A stretch of 64,000 nt of DNA from assembly GCF_916700565.1 (NCBI RefSeq), contig NZ_CAKAKO010000001.1:1096826-1160825 (forward strand), read 5' to 3'. Positions 46,715-56,651 of this stretch are shown in pieces. How positions within the stretch are numbered: position 1 is the stretch's first letter; the number at the start of each line of letters is the position of its first letter. The notes under the pieces are model-generated. The model made no database searches, was not told the origin of the DNA, and saw only the letters and a list, made by a program, of their open reading frames with translations. A program made the translations under genes and the position numbers. The DNA comes from Xenophilus sp. Marseille-Q4582. GTDB lineage: Bacteria > Pseudomonadota > Gammaproteobacteria > Burkholderiales > Burkholderiaceae_C.

Positions 46715-47959
46715 ATGTCAAACATTCATATGGCGCATGAAACGGCTTTGACCGCCGCGGCGCCGCCGGCGCTCCCGGCCGCCTCCGCCGGCCTTTCGCG
46801 TCCGCTGATCCTGCTGCTCGCGGGCGGCGCAGGCCTGTCCGTGGCATCGCTTTACTACGCGCAGCCCATGCTCGGCGAACTGGGGCCGGCGATGGGCGCC
46901 TCCGAAAGCAGCGTGGGCCTGGTGCCCATGCTCACGCAGCTGGGCTATGCGCTGGGCATCGCGCTGCTGGCGCCGCTGGGCGACCGCTACGACCGCAAGC
47001 GCATCATCCTGGTCAAGGCGGCCGTGCTGGCCGTGGCCCTGCTGGCGGCTGGCGCGGCGCCTTCGCTGGCCGCGCTGCTGGCCGCCAGCCTGGTCATCGG
47101 CCTGTCGGCCACGCTGGCGCAGGACATCGTGCCCGCCGCCGCCACGCTGGCGCCCGCCGCGCACCGCGGCAAGGTGGTGGGCATGGTGATGACCGGGCTG
47201 CTGCTGGGCATCCTGCTGTCGCGCGTGCTCAGCGGCCTGGTGGCGCAGCAATGGGGCTGGCGCGCCATGTTCGGGCTGGCGGCGCTCAGCATCGCGGGCG
47301 TGGGGCTGGCGGCCTGGCGCGGCCTGCCGCGTTTTGCGCCCAGCACGCAGCTGGGCTACGGCGCGCTGCTGGGCTCGCTGCTGCGGCTGTGGACGCAGCA
47401 TGGCGCGCTGCGCCGCGCCGCCATCGCACAGGGCGTGCTGTCGGTGGGTTTCAGTGCCTTCTGGTCCACTTTGGCGGTGATGCTGCATGCCGCGCCCTTC
47501 CACCTGGGCAGCGCGGCGGCCGGCGCCTTCGGGCTGGCCGGCGCGGCCGGTGCGCTGGCCGCCCCGCTGGCCGGCCGCCTGGCCGACCGCCGCGGCACCG
47601 ATTGGGTGGCGCGCGGCGGCATCGTGCTGGCCTTGCTGAGCTTCGGCGCGATGCTGCTGATGCCCGGCCTGCCCGTGGCCGGCCAGCTGGCGCTGCTGGC
47701 GCTCGCCGCCGTCGGCTTCGACCTGGGCGTGCAGGCCACGCTGATCGCGCACCAGACGCAGGTCTATGGCATCGACCCGGCCGCGCGCAGCCGCCTCAAT
47801 GCGGTGCTGTTCGTGGGCATGTTCATCGGCATGGCGACCGGTGCCGGGCTGGGCGGCCTGCTGTTCGCCCAGGGGGGCTGGCTGGCGGTGACGGCGCTGG
47901 CCATGCTGACGGCGCTGCTGGCCCTGGTGGTGCGGCTGCTGCCGGCGCGCCGGGCCTGA
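46715..47959 (+). CDS. MFS transporter, 12 TM (drug/sugar efflux type)
   Basis: A 414-residue major facilitator with about 12 helices. Motif A is GDRYDRKRIIL after helix two and a second copy RLADRRGTDW after helix eight. The N-terminus SLYYAQPMLGELGPAMGASESSVG is typical of the YnfM/arabinose-efflux subgroup, which exports small molecules. Adjacent divergent LysR regulator suggests inducible efflux of its ligand. ATG at 46715. Confidence 0.9.
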   Translation: MSNIHMAHETALTAAAPPALPAASAGLSRPLILLLAGGAGLSVASLYYAQPMLGELGPAMGASESSVGLVPMLTQLGYALGIALLAPLGDRYDRKRIILVKAAVLAVALLAAGAAPSLAALLAASLVIGLSATLAQDIVPAAATLAPAAHRGKVVGMVMTGLLLGILLSRVLSGLVAQQWGWRAMFGLAALSIAGVGLAAWRGLPRFAPSTQLGYGALLGSLLRLWTQHGALRRAAIAQGVLSVGFSAFWSTLAVMLHAAPFHLGSAAAGAFGLAGAAGALAAPLAGRLADRRGTDWVARGGIVLALLSFGAMLLMPGLPVAGQLALLALAAVGFDLGVQATLIAHQTQVYGIDPAARSRLNAVLFVGMFIGMATGAGLGGLLFAQGGWLAVTALAMLTALLALVVRLLPARRA

Positions 47960-48036
47960 GCGCGCAGGGCGCCCACGCCGGCGCAGCGGCCGGCCTGCGA
48001 AAGGCCTGCGAAAGGACGGCGAATGGCGAAATGAAG

Positions 48037-48059
48037 AAGGCCCGCGTCGGCGGGCTTCG
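48037..48059. terminator. Possible bidirectional hairpin between convergent genes
   Basis: GCCCGC/GCGGGC 6-bp stem with GTCG loop, extended by GAA/TTC past a one-base bulge, between the MFS and VOC gene ends. No T-run on either side, so intrinsic termination is doubtful. Confidence 0.35.
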
Positions 48060-48074
48060 CCGCGGGCCGGGCCG

Positions 48075-48557
48075 TCAGACTCCGTCGTAGGCCGCCTGCA
48101 AGCGGGCCAGGTCCAGCCTGGTCATGGTGAACATCGCCTGCATCACCCGCTGCACGCGGGCGGCGTCCGGGTCCTGCAGCATGCGGGTCAGCGCCGTGGG
48201 CACGATCTGCCAGGACAGGCCGAAGCGGTCCTTGAGCCAGCCGCACTGGCTTTCGGCGCCGCCTTCGCTCAGTTGCTCCCACAGCCGGTCGACCTCGGCC
48301 TGGTCGGCGCAGTCCACCGACAGCGAGATCGCCTCGCTGAACGGGAACTGCGGTCCGCCGTTGAGGGCCAGCAGCGGCTGGTCCTCGATCTCGAAGCGGA
48401 TCGTGAGCACGCGTCCCTTGTGCTGCGGCACGGCGTCGCCGTAGTACGCGGTCTCCAGCACGCGCGAGCGCCGGAAGATGCGCGTGTAGTGCGCCACGGC
48501 TTCCTCCGCCTGGAAGTCGAACCACAGGCAGGGCGTGATCTTGGGCATGGGCTGCAT
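48075..48557 (-). CDS. VOC-superfamily protein (PhnB-like)
   Basis: A 160-residue glyoxalase-fold protein of the PhnB/3-dmu-9_3-mt group: PCLWFDFQAEEAVAHYTRIF, then GRVLTIRFEIEDQPLLALNGGP, FSEAISLSVDCADQAEVDRLWEQLSEGG in parts, and WLKDRFGLSWQIVP. Members lack a fixed enzyme activity; some bind metals or antibiotics. It is the last gene of the TetR-controlled operon, 6 bp after the SRPBCC gene. Start ATG 48557 or 48548. Confidence 0.9.
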   Translation of the reverse strand: MQPMPKITPCLWFDFQAEEAVAHYTRIFRRSRVLETAYYGDAVPQHKGRVLTIRFEIEDQPLLALNGGPQFPFSEAISLSVDCADQAEVDRLWEQLSEGGAESQCGWLKDRFGLSWQIVPTALTRMLQDPDAARVQRVMQAMFTMTRLDLARLQAAYDGV

Positions 48558-48563
48558 CCCGCC

Positions 48564-49070
48564 TCAGATCCGCGCGAGCAGCGCGCCCAGCTGGTCGGCG
48601 CAGGTGCCCCAGCCTTCGTGGAAGCCCATCTGCTCGTGCGTTGCGCGGTCGGCGGCGCTCCAGTGCAGCGCCCGGGCGGTGTAGCGCGTCTGGCCCTCGC
48701 CTTCGGGTTCGAAGGTGACGATGGCGATCATCTTGATGGGCTGCGGGTCGGCGGGCTGCCAGCCGGGCGTGAAGGCGTTGGTGGTCACCAGCTTGCGGTT
48801 GGGCACCACTTCGAGGAATACGCCATCGTTCGGGTACTCGTTGCCGTCCGGGTCCTGCATGACGACGAGGGCGCGGCCGCCCGGGCGCAGTTCATGGTCC
48901 ACCTTCGAGATGCGCCAGGGCTGGGGCACGAACCACTGCGCGAGCAGCGCGGGGTCGGTCCAGGCGCGGTACACCTTCTCGGGCGGCGCGTCGTACACGC
49001 GCGTCAGGCTCAGTTCATGGGCGTCGCCCGTGGCGACGTTGCGGCAGGGGTCGTTGGCGGAATCGGTCAT
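48564..49070 (-). CDS. SRPBCC (AHSA1-like) protein
   Basis: A 168-residue START/SRPBCC-fold protein, AHSA1/CalC group: LTRVYDAPPEKVYRAWTDPALLAQWF at the N-terminus, WRISKVDHELRPGG, then TFEPEGEGQTRYTARA and a C-terminal helix (HEGWGTCADQLGALLARI). These bind hydrophobic small molecules. ATG at 49070, shorter than the open frame. Third of four enzymes behind the TetR gene; commonly adjacent to VOC/PhnB genes. Confidence 0.9.
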   Translation of the reverse strand: MTDSANDPCRNVATGDAHELSLTRVYDAPPEKVYRAWTDPALLAQWFVPQPWRISKVDHELRPGGRALVVMQDPDGNEYPNDGVFLEVVPNRKLVTTNAFTPGWQPADPQPIKMIAIVTFEPEGEGQTRYTARALHWSAADRATHEQMGFHEGWGTCADQLGALLARI

Positions 49071-49130
49071 GGCAGGTTCCTCGAAGAGGGCGGGCGGAAG
49101 AAGGGGGCAGGGCAAGGGAAGGGGGCGCGC

Positions 49131-49496
49131 TCAGAAGGCGCGGCCGTCCACGCGGTGCACGGGGATCGCATCGAGGTCGATGCCTTCCACGCAGCGCAGG
49201 TTGATGGCCACCATCGGCGAGCCGTCGGGCTTGCGGCCCTCAGCGAAGGGATGGATGCCGCACACGGTGCAGAAGCGGTGCGCGATCACGTGGCGGTGGA
49301 ACAGGTAGCGGCCCATGCGGCTTTCGTCGGCCTCGATGCGCACCTGCGCCTGCGGCACGAACCACAGCAGCGAGCCCTTGCGCTGGCACATGGAGCAGTT
49401 GCACGCCATGCCGGACTGCGGCACGCCGTCGACTTCGAAGCGGATCGCGCCGCAATGGCAGCTGCCGCGCTGAACAGGCTGGGCGTTCTCGTTCAT
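49131..49496 (-). CDS. GFA-family zinc protein (glutathione-dependent formaldehyde-activating fold)
   Basis: A 121-residue Mss4-like/GFA protein. Zinc-binding cysteines: GSCHCGAI, ACNCSMCQRKGS and FCTVCGIHPF, the full CxC...CxxC...CxxC set. GFA enzymes add glutathione to formaldehyde, but many members are of unknown activity. It is 10 bp from the DUF1428 gene and followed by SRPBCC and VOC genes, which suggests a small-molecule detoxification operon. Confidence 0.92.
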   Translation of the reverse strand: MNENAQPVQRGSCHCGAIRFEVDGVPQSGMACNCSMCQRKGSLLWFVPQAQVRIEADESRMGRYLFHRHVIAHRFCTVCGIHPFAEGRKPDGSPMVAINLRCVEGIDLDAIPVHRVDGRAF

Positions 49497-49506
49497 GGGT
49501 GCGGAC

Positions 49507-49866
49507 TCAGGCCTGGAGAATCATCTGGAAGCCGCCGTAGATCAGCCGCTTGCCATCGAAGGGCATGGGGTTGGCTTCGCTGGACAGGCGCTCGTCCGTC
49601 ATCAGCTTGGACCAGGCCGCGTCGCGCACCGCCTTGTCGGGCCAGGTGACCCACGAGAACACGACCGCCTCGCTGTCTTCGCGCTTCACGGCCATCGTGA
49701 AAGAGGTCAGCTTGCCCTCGGGCACGTCGTCGCCCCAGCATTCCACGGCGCTCAGCGCGCCGTATTCCTTGAACACCTCGGCGGCCTTGCGCGCGTGCGC
49801 GAGGTAGGCCTCCTTGTTGGCCACGGGCACGGCGGCCACGAAGCCGTCGACATAGGGAAGGGTCAT
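49507..49866 (-). CDS. DUF1428 protein
   Basis: A 119-residue dimeric alpha-beta-barrel-like protein: YVDGFVAAVPVANKEAYLAHARKA, EYGALSAVECWGDDVPEGKLTSF (in parts), VVFSWVTWPDKAVRDAAW and MPFDGKRLIYGGF, characteristic of DUF1428 (YbaA-like). Function unknown. Its ATG overlaps the TGA of the TetR gene by 4 bp, so it is translated with the regulator. Confidence 0.92.
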   Translation of the reverse strand: MTLPYVDGFVAAVPVANKEAYLAHARKAAEVFKEYGALSAVECWGDDVPEGKLTSFTMAVKREDSEAVVFSWVTWPDKAVRDAAWSKLMTDERLSSEANPMPFDGKRLIYGGFQMILQA

Positions 49867-50555
49867 GCTTGTCTCCTGCGGCGGGTGGGGGAGGAAGAGG
49901 CCGCTGCCGCCGCCCGCATCGGCAGCAGCGATTCGATGTGGGCGCGCAGCAACTGCACGCTGCGCTGGGCGATGGCGGCGCTGCCCTGGGCCTTGGCCAG
50001 CACGAAGGCGCCCTGCAGCACGGCCTGCGTGTACAGGGCCAGCTCCTCGGGCTCCCAGTCGGCGTTCGGCGCATGGATGGCCTTGGCTTCGGCGATGTCC
50101 AGCGCCACGGTGTGCGCGTGGCCTTCGATGCCGGCGCGGCAGGCGTCGCGGATCTGGGGGTGCGTGGCGTAGGCCTCCTGCACCATGGTGCCCAGCAGGC
50201 AGGTGAACTCGGCCAGCTCGCCGGCGAGCAGCTGGCCGCGCAGGTCGATGTAGCCGAGCACCCGTTCGCGTGCCGTGGGCAGGCGGTGGTAGTCCGCGCC
50301 CGCGAAGAGCGCGCCGGTGCCGTCGGTCCAGTGGTGGGTGGCCATCACGGCCAGGTCTTCCTTGCCCTTGAAATGGTGGAAGAAGCTGCCCTTGGTCACG
50401 CCCGCGGCGGCGCAGATCTCGTCCACCGTGGTGGCGTGGTAGCCCTTGGTGCGGATCACCTGCAGGGCGGCGTCGAGCAGGCGCGTGCGGGCCGGCACCG
50501 GGGCGGCGGGCACACAAGCGGATTCGTCGGGGGAAGGCGCGGGGGAGGTGGACAT
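49863..50555 (-). CDS. TetR-family repressor
   Basis: A 230-residue regulator. HTH in RTRLLDAALQVIRTKGYHATTVDEICAAAGVTKGSFFHHFKGKEDLA (in parts), the standard TetR N-terminus, then a helical ligand-binding domain with TCLLGTMVQEAYATHP. ATG at 50555 is preferred to 50561, which lies inside an operator. First gene of a five-gene operon (TetR, DUF1428, GFA, SRPBCC, VOC). Two tandem palindromes at 50559-50603 right at its start indicate autoregulation. Confidence 0.92.
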   Translation of the reverse strand: MSTSPAPSPDESACVPAAPVPARTRLLDAALQVIRTKGYHATTVDEICAAAGVTKGSFFHHFKGKEDLAVMATHHWTDGTGALFAGADYHRLPTARERVLGYIDLRGQLLAGELAEFTCLLGTMVQEAYATHPQIRDACRAGIEGHAHTVALDIAEAKAIHAPNADWEPEELALYTQAVLQGAFVLAKAQGSAAIAQRSVQLLRAHIESLLPMRAAAAASSSPTRRRRQA

Positions 50556-50558
50556 GAC

Positions 50559-50603
50559 CATACTGTTCGGTATGGCTGCGGACTATACATACCTTTCGGT
50601 ATG
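50559..50603. promoter_or_regulatory. Tandem TetR operators
   Basis: CATACTGTTCGGTATGG (50559-50575) and CATACCTTTCGGTATGG (50588-50604) are two copies, 15 of 17 bases alike, each an inverted CATAC...GTATG repeat, 29 bp apart. The first overlaps the TetR start. Confidence 0.75.
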
Positions 50604-50783
50604 GATCAAGAGAAAATTTGTGACTCGATCCGGACCGTGGCTTGCGGGCGTGCGCAGGCGCGCGCCGCCCGGCCGCCCTTGCAGCCCACCGCCGGCTTTG
50701 CGTCGGCGCGGCGCCGGGCCGCCGCGCGCCGAGGTCCCGCCGGGCCAGGCTTCTGCCGAGGCGCCGCGCCGGCGTCGCGCGGC

Positions 50784-52331
50784 TCAGGCGCCTTCGCTCA
50801 GGACCACGCGGTTGCGCCCACCGGCCTTGGCTGCATAGAGTGCGCGGTCGGCGGCGCCCAGCCAGGCCGACACCGTCCGCCGCGCCGGACCGGCCGTCGC
50901 CAGGCCGATGGACACCGTCACCTGCGGCGCCGGGCCGCGGCCGGGCAGCACCAGGGCCGCGACCCGCGCGCGCAGGGTCTCGGCCACGCGGGCGGGCTCG
51001 TCGTGCGCGGGCAGGAGCACGGCCATTTCCTCGCCGCCGAAGCGCGCCGCGAAGCCGCCTTCGGCCTCGGCCACGGCGCGCACGGCCGCGGCCACGCGCA
51101 CCAGGCATTCGTCGCCGGCCGGGTGGCCGTGGCGATCGTTGTATTGCTTGAAATGGTCCACGTCGATCATCAGCAGCGCCGGCGGCGGGCCGGCGGGCGT
51201 GCCGGGGCTCTCCAGCGCCTGCAGCAGCCGGGCATCGAGTACGCGGCGGTTCGCCAGGCCCGTGAGCGCGTCATGGCTGGCCAGGTGCGACAGCTGCCGG
51301 TTGGCCTGCTCCAGCGCGTCGCGCGCCTGGCGCAGCGCGCCCTCGGCCACGCTGCGGCGGCGCACGGCGCGCACCACGTACGCGCCGGCCCAGCCGACCA
51401 CCAGGCACAACGCCAGCGTCCACAGGGTCTGCAGCGTGGCGCTCAGGCGCCAGTCGCGCATCACCTCCTCGTGCGCGCGCGCCACCGTCACGTACAGCGG
51501 CAGGTTGCGCGCATGCTGGAAGCTCACCAGGCGGTGCTCGCCGTCCAGCGGCGACATCGATTCGAAAGTGCCATGGGCGGTGGCCATGAGCTCGCGGTAC
51601 GCGGGGCTGGCCGCAATGCTGCGGCCCAGGTCCTGCTCGCGCAGCGGCCAGCGCGTGAGGACCACGCCATCGCGCCGCCACAGCGAAATGGCGCCGCGCC
51701 CGCCGACCTGGTAGGCCGCGAGCACGCGCACCAGCCGCTCCACGCCCACGGTGGCCAGCACCACGCCCGCGAAGCGGCCGTAGGCGTCGTTCAGGCGGCG
51801 CGACACGGGAATCACCCAGCGCCCTTCGGACGGGCTGCGGATGGGCAGGCCGATGCGCACGCGCTCGCTCGGCGAATCGCGGTGGTGGACGAAGTATTCG
51901 CGGTGGGCGCTGTTCGCGTCGGCCGGCGCCTGCGGCTGCGAATGGATGCGCCAGCGGCCCTGCGCGTCGATGACGTAGAGGTTCTCCAACTGTTCCAGTT
52001 GCGACACCTCGTGGACCAGATTGGGCTGCAAGGCCTGCAGCGCCTCGGCTTCCAGGTCCAGGCGGTCCAGCGCGAAGCTCAGGCTGCTCAGCACATGCTC
52101 GGTCTCGCCGAACAGCGCGTCCATCTGCTGGGCAATGGCGCGCGCCAGGTTCTCGTTGGCCTGGCGGGCCTGCTCCAGCTCCTGCCCGCGCGCGGCCAGC
52201 ACCACCCAGGCATTGGCGGCCAGCATCACCAGGCACACGAACACCACGAAGGTGCGCGCCAGCCGCACCACGCCGCGGCCCCGCGAAGGGCGCGCGCGGG
52301 CCGGGGCGAGGGCGGGAGCAGGCGCGGCCAC
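50784..52331 (-). CDS. Membrane diguanylate cyclase with periplasmic sensor
   Basis: A 515-residue c-di-GMP synthase. Helices at about 24-46 and 310-330 border a large periplasmic Cache-like sensor (LENLYVIDAQGRWRIHS, VIPVSRRL). After a short coiled linker, the GGDEF domain shows SHDALTGLANRRVLDARL, DVDHFKQYNDRHGHPAGDECL and the active site RFGGEEM, a GGEEF variant. The inhibitory RxxD five residues before the active site is missing. Start is GTG at 52331, just after the M23 stop at 52339. Sensed ligand unknown. Confidence 0.92.
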   Translation of the reverse strand: MAAPAPALAPARARPSRGRGVVRLARTFVVFVCLVMLAANAWVVLAARGQELEQARQANENLARAIAQQMDALFGETEHVLSSLSFALDRLDLEAEALQALQPNLVHEVSQLEQLENLYVIDAQGRWRIHSQPQAPADANSAHREYFVHHRDSPSERVRIGLPIRSPSEGRWVIPVSRRLNDAYGRFAGVVLATVGVERLVRVLAAYQVGGRGAISLWRRDGVVLTRWPLREQDLGRSIAASPAYRELMATAHGTFESMSPLDGEHRLVSFQHARNLPLYVTVARAHEEVMRDWRLSATLQTLWTLALCLVVGWAGAYVVRAVRRRSVAEGALRQARDALEQANRQLSHLASHDALTGLANRRVLDARLLQALESPGTPAGPPPALLMIDVDHFKQYNDRHGHPAGDECLVRVAAAVRAVAEAEGGFAARFGGEEMAVLLPAHDEPARVAETLRARVAALVLPGRGPAPQVTVSIGLATAGPARRTVSAWLGAADRALYAAKAGGRNRVVLSEGA

Positions 52332-52338
52332 GGGCCGT

Positions 52339-53235
52339 TCAGCCCCCGATGAACAGGGCCGGGTCCACCATCGTGCGGTTGAGCATCACGCCCCAGTGCA
52401 GGTGCGGCCCGGTCACGCGGCCGGTGGCGCCCACGGCGCAGAAGGGGTCGCCAGCGGCCAGCGTGTCGCCCACCTGGGCGTCGATGCGGCTCAGGTGGCA
52501 GTACATGCTCAGCAGCCCGCCGCCGTGGTCCAGCCAGACCGTGCCGCCGTTGAAGAAATAGTCGCCGGTGTCGATCACGCGTGCGGGCAGCGGCGCACGC
52601 ACGGGCGTGCCGGTGGCGGCGGCGATGTCCATGCCGCTGTGCGGATTGCGCGGCTGGCCGTTGAACACGCGCCGCAGGCCGAAGGAGCTGGAGCGCCGCC
52701 CGGGCACGGGCACCTGCATCTGCAGCTCGCCCGCGCGCAGGGCGGCGGAAGGCGCCGTCCAGGCCGCCATCACCTGCGCCTGGTGGTCGCGCTCGCGCTC
52801 GTAGCGGGCCTGGTCCTCGGGCGACAGGTCGACGGTGCGCGGCGCCACCTTCAGGTGCTGCTCGCTGTAGCGCTTGGGCGCGATGCGGTAGGCCAGGCGG
52901 CGGTCGCCGGTTTGCACGCTGGCGTCGCCCGGCGCGGCGGCCAGCGGGATGCCGACCAGCGCGGTCCATTCGATGGCGTCGCCGACCACCAGCACGGGCA
53001 CGTCGGCGCCGTTGACGCGCGTGCGCACCTCGGGCGGCTGGGCGGCCGGGCCGAGCGACAGGCGCGCCACGCCGCCCGGCACGGCGGAATGGGCGGGCCA
53101 CAGCGCGGGCGGCGGCGGCGCGGTACGGGGGGCGGCTTTCTGCGCGGCAAGCACGGGCGGTGCCGCCAGCATGGCGGCCAGGCCCAGCAGGCAGCGGCGG
53201 CGATCAAGAAGGGGCAAGGGGCTGGAGGACTTCAT
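52339..53235 (-). CDS. M23 metallopeptidase, exported
   Basis: A 298-residue LytM/M23 peptidase that cleaves peptidoglycan cross-links. A Tat-like leader (DRRRCLLGLAAMLAAPPVLA) precedes an immunoglobulin-like N-domain (about 50-140) and the catalytic domain: zinc ligands in NPHSGMDIAAA (HxxxD) and HLHWG (HxH). Start ATG at 53235, or 53247 with four more residues. It lies 7 bp before the diguanylate cyclase, suggesting cotranscription. Periplasmic envelope remodelling enzyme. Confidence 0.92.
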   Translation of the reverse strand: MKSSSPLPLLDRRRCLLGLAAMLAAPPVLAAQKAAPRTAPPPPALWPAHSAVPGGVARLSLGPAAQPPEVRTRVNGADVPVLVVGDAIEWTALVGIPLAAAPGDASVQTGDRRLAYRIAPKRYSEQHLKVAPRTVDLSPEDQARYERERDHQAQVMAAWTAPSAALRAGELQMQVPVPGRRSSSFGLRRVFNGQPRNPHSGMDIAAATGTPVRAPLPARVIDTGDYFFNGGTVWLDHGGGLLSMYCHLSRIDAQVGDTLAAGDPFCAVGATGRVTGPHLHWGVMLNRTMVDPALFIGG

Positions 53236-53337
53236 GGGCGCAGCCATTCTGCCCGCGCCGCCCGGCCTGTCCCGTCGGCCTGGGGCGCATCCGCCGGCAG
53301 GCGCCGGGGGGCGGGCGGGCATGCCGGGCGCCGCGAC

Positions 53338-53934
53338 TCAGCGGCGCGCGGCGCTGCGGGGCGAAAGGCCCGCCGTGTGAATCACGGGCTGGGCCTGCCA
53401 CTGGCCCGGCGCCAGCCCTTCCAGCGTGTACGGGCCGATGGCGGCGCGGATCAGCCGCAGCGTGGGATGGCCCACGGCGGCCGTCATGCGCCGCACCTGC
53501 CGGTTGCGCCCCTCGCGGATCGCCAGTTCCAGCCAGCAGTCCGGAATGCTCGCCCGCACCCGGATCGGCGGGTCGCGCGGCCAGAGACCCGCGGGCGCCT
53601 CGATGCGCCGCACGCGCGCCGGCCGCGTCGGGCCGTCGTTGAGCTGCACCCCCGCGGCGAGCGCGGCCAGCGCCGTCTCGCCGGGCTCGCCCTCCACCTG
53701 CACCCAGTACACCTTCTCCATCTTGAAGCGGGGATCGGCGATGCGCGCCTGCAGTGCGCCGTCGCTGGTCAGCAGCAGCAGGCCTTCGCTGTCCGCATCA
53801 AGCCGCCCGGCCACGTACACGCCGGGCAGGTCGATCCAGTCCTTGAGCCCGCGCCAGCGCCCCTCGGGCGTGAACTGGCTGAGCACGCCGTAGGGCTTGT
53901 GGAAGCGGATCAGGCGGGGCGTTTGCAGAGTCAT
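53338..53934 (-). CDS. rluE: 23S rRNA pseudouridine synthase E
   Basis: A 198-residue pseudouridine synthase of the RsuA/RluE family. Catalytic D46 in [14 protein letters not shown]; other markers are [30 protein letters not shown] and [11 protein letters not shown] with [12 protein letters not shown]. coli RluE modifies U2457 of 23S rRNA. There is no N-terminal S4 domain, which supports RluE over RsuA/RluB. ATG at 53934, 97 bp downstream of glnS on the same strand. Confidence 0.94.
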   Translation of the reverse strand: MTLQTPRLIRFHKPYGVLSQFTPEGRWRGLKDWIDLPGVYVAGRLDADSEGLLLLTSDGALQARIADPRFKMEKVYWVQVEGEPGETALAALAAGVQLNDGPTRPARVRRIEAPAGLWPRDPPIRVRASIPDCWLELAIREGRNRQVRRMTAAVGHPTLRLIRAAIGPYTLEGLAPGQWQAQPVIHTAGLSPRSAARR

Positions 53935-54031
53935 GGGAGAGGGGGCTTGCCGCCTGGCGCCGGGTGCCGCGTCCGTCTGCCTCCGCCTGGGCCCGCAGCC
54001 GGCCGCCCGGCCCCTGCCGGCTTCCCGCGGC

Positions 54032-55933
<1,902 letters not shown>

Positions 55934-56121
55934 GCCCGGAATTCTAGGGGCGGGGGCTCTTCGTACCGACGCGGCGCGGGGGGGGACGGGCACGGCGGGA
56001 GCGCGCGGGTTTACGTTTGGCAACCAACTTCACGCGATGGCGGGCAACCTATTCACATCTCGCGCGTTCAATCAGGAACAGGCCGCCCCGGCGGCCATCC
56101 GATTCATCCTGGAGACCCATC

Positions 56122-56457
56122 ATGAGCCTCTCGACCTCTTCCTTCTTCAAGTGGGCCGGCGCCCTGGCGCTGGGCGCTGGCGCGCTGTTGGGCGCCCACC
56201 AGGCCCAGGCCCAGGTGAGCTGGTCGGTGGGTGTGCACGCGCCGGGCATTTCGGTGGGCGTGGCCAATCCCGCGCCGGTGTATTACGCGCCGCCGCCGGT
56301 CTACTACACGCCGCCGCCCGTCTACTACCGCCCGCCGCCGCCCGTGTACTACCGCCCCGCGCCGGTCTACTACGGCCCGCCGCCGGTTTACTACGGCCCG
56401 CGCGGCCATTACCGGCCCCATCACCACCGGCATCACCGCCCCCACTACTACCGCTGA
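56122..56457 (+). CDS. PXPV-repeat exported protein
   Basis: A 111-residue secreted protein: signal peptide ending HQAQAQ, a short VSWSVGVHAPGISVGV segment, then six PxPVYY units (about residues 51-92) with Pro-Pro linkers, and a His/Arg/Tyr tail HYRPHHHRHHRPHYY. The Pro-Tyr periodicity (about 7 residues, 21 bp) makes it an extended, tyrosine-rich surface or periplasmic protein, as in the PXPV family of Burkholderiales. The His tail could bind metal. GGAG precedes the ATG, and a strong terminator follows. Confidence 0.85.
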   Translation: MSLSTSSFFKWAGALALGAGALLGAHQAQAQVSWSVGVHAPGISVGVANPAPVYYAPPPVYYTPPPVYYRPPPPVYYRPAPVYYGPPPVYYGPRGHYRPHHHRHHRPHYYR

Positions 56458-56489
56458 GCACCCGCGCGCGCTGCTGGCGCGGGCATCCC

Positions 56490-56520
56490 GGCCGCCCCTT
56501 CGTGGGCGGCCTTTGTTTTC
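56490..56520 (+). terminator. Rho-independent terminator of the PXPV gene
   Basis: GGCCGCCC and GGGCGGCC form a perfect 8-bp stem with a 6-nt loop (CTTCGT), followed by TTTGTTTTC. It is about 33 bp after the PXPV stop codon. Confidence 0.9.
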
Positions 56521-56617
56521 TTGGCGGCGGGGCCCCGGGTGGTGGCTGAAGGGCCGCGCCTCGCGGTCTGGCCGTCGCGCGTTTCGAGTCCGGCGGGCGG
56601 GAGGGCTGGGTCAATAG

Positions 56618-56642
56618 AATGAGAATTGATTCCATTCTCATT
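56618..56642 (+). promoter_or_regulatory. Fur box upstream of the TonB receptor
   Basis: AATGAGAAT (56618-56626) and ATTCTCATT (56634-56642) are perfect 9-bp arms separated by 7 bp, the classic ferric-uptake-regulator operator in the AATGAGAAT form, ending 9 bp before the receptor ATG. Confidence 0.85.
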
Positions 56643-56651
56643 GTTAGAGCC

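Noticed and set aside
48037..48059. Strong terminator between MFS and VOC genes
   Set aside because: The stem is short and bulged and lacks a T-run on both strands; kept only as a low-confidence hairpin.
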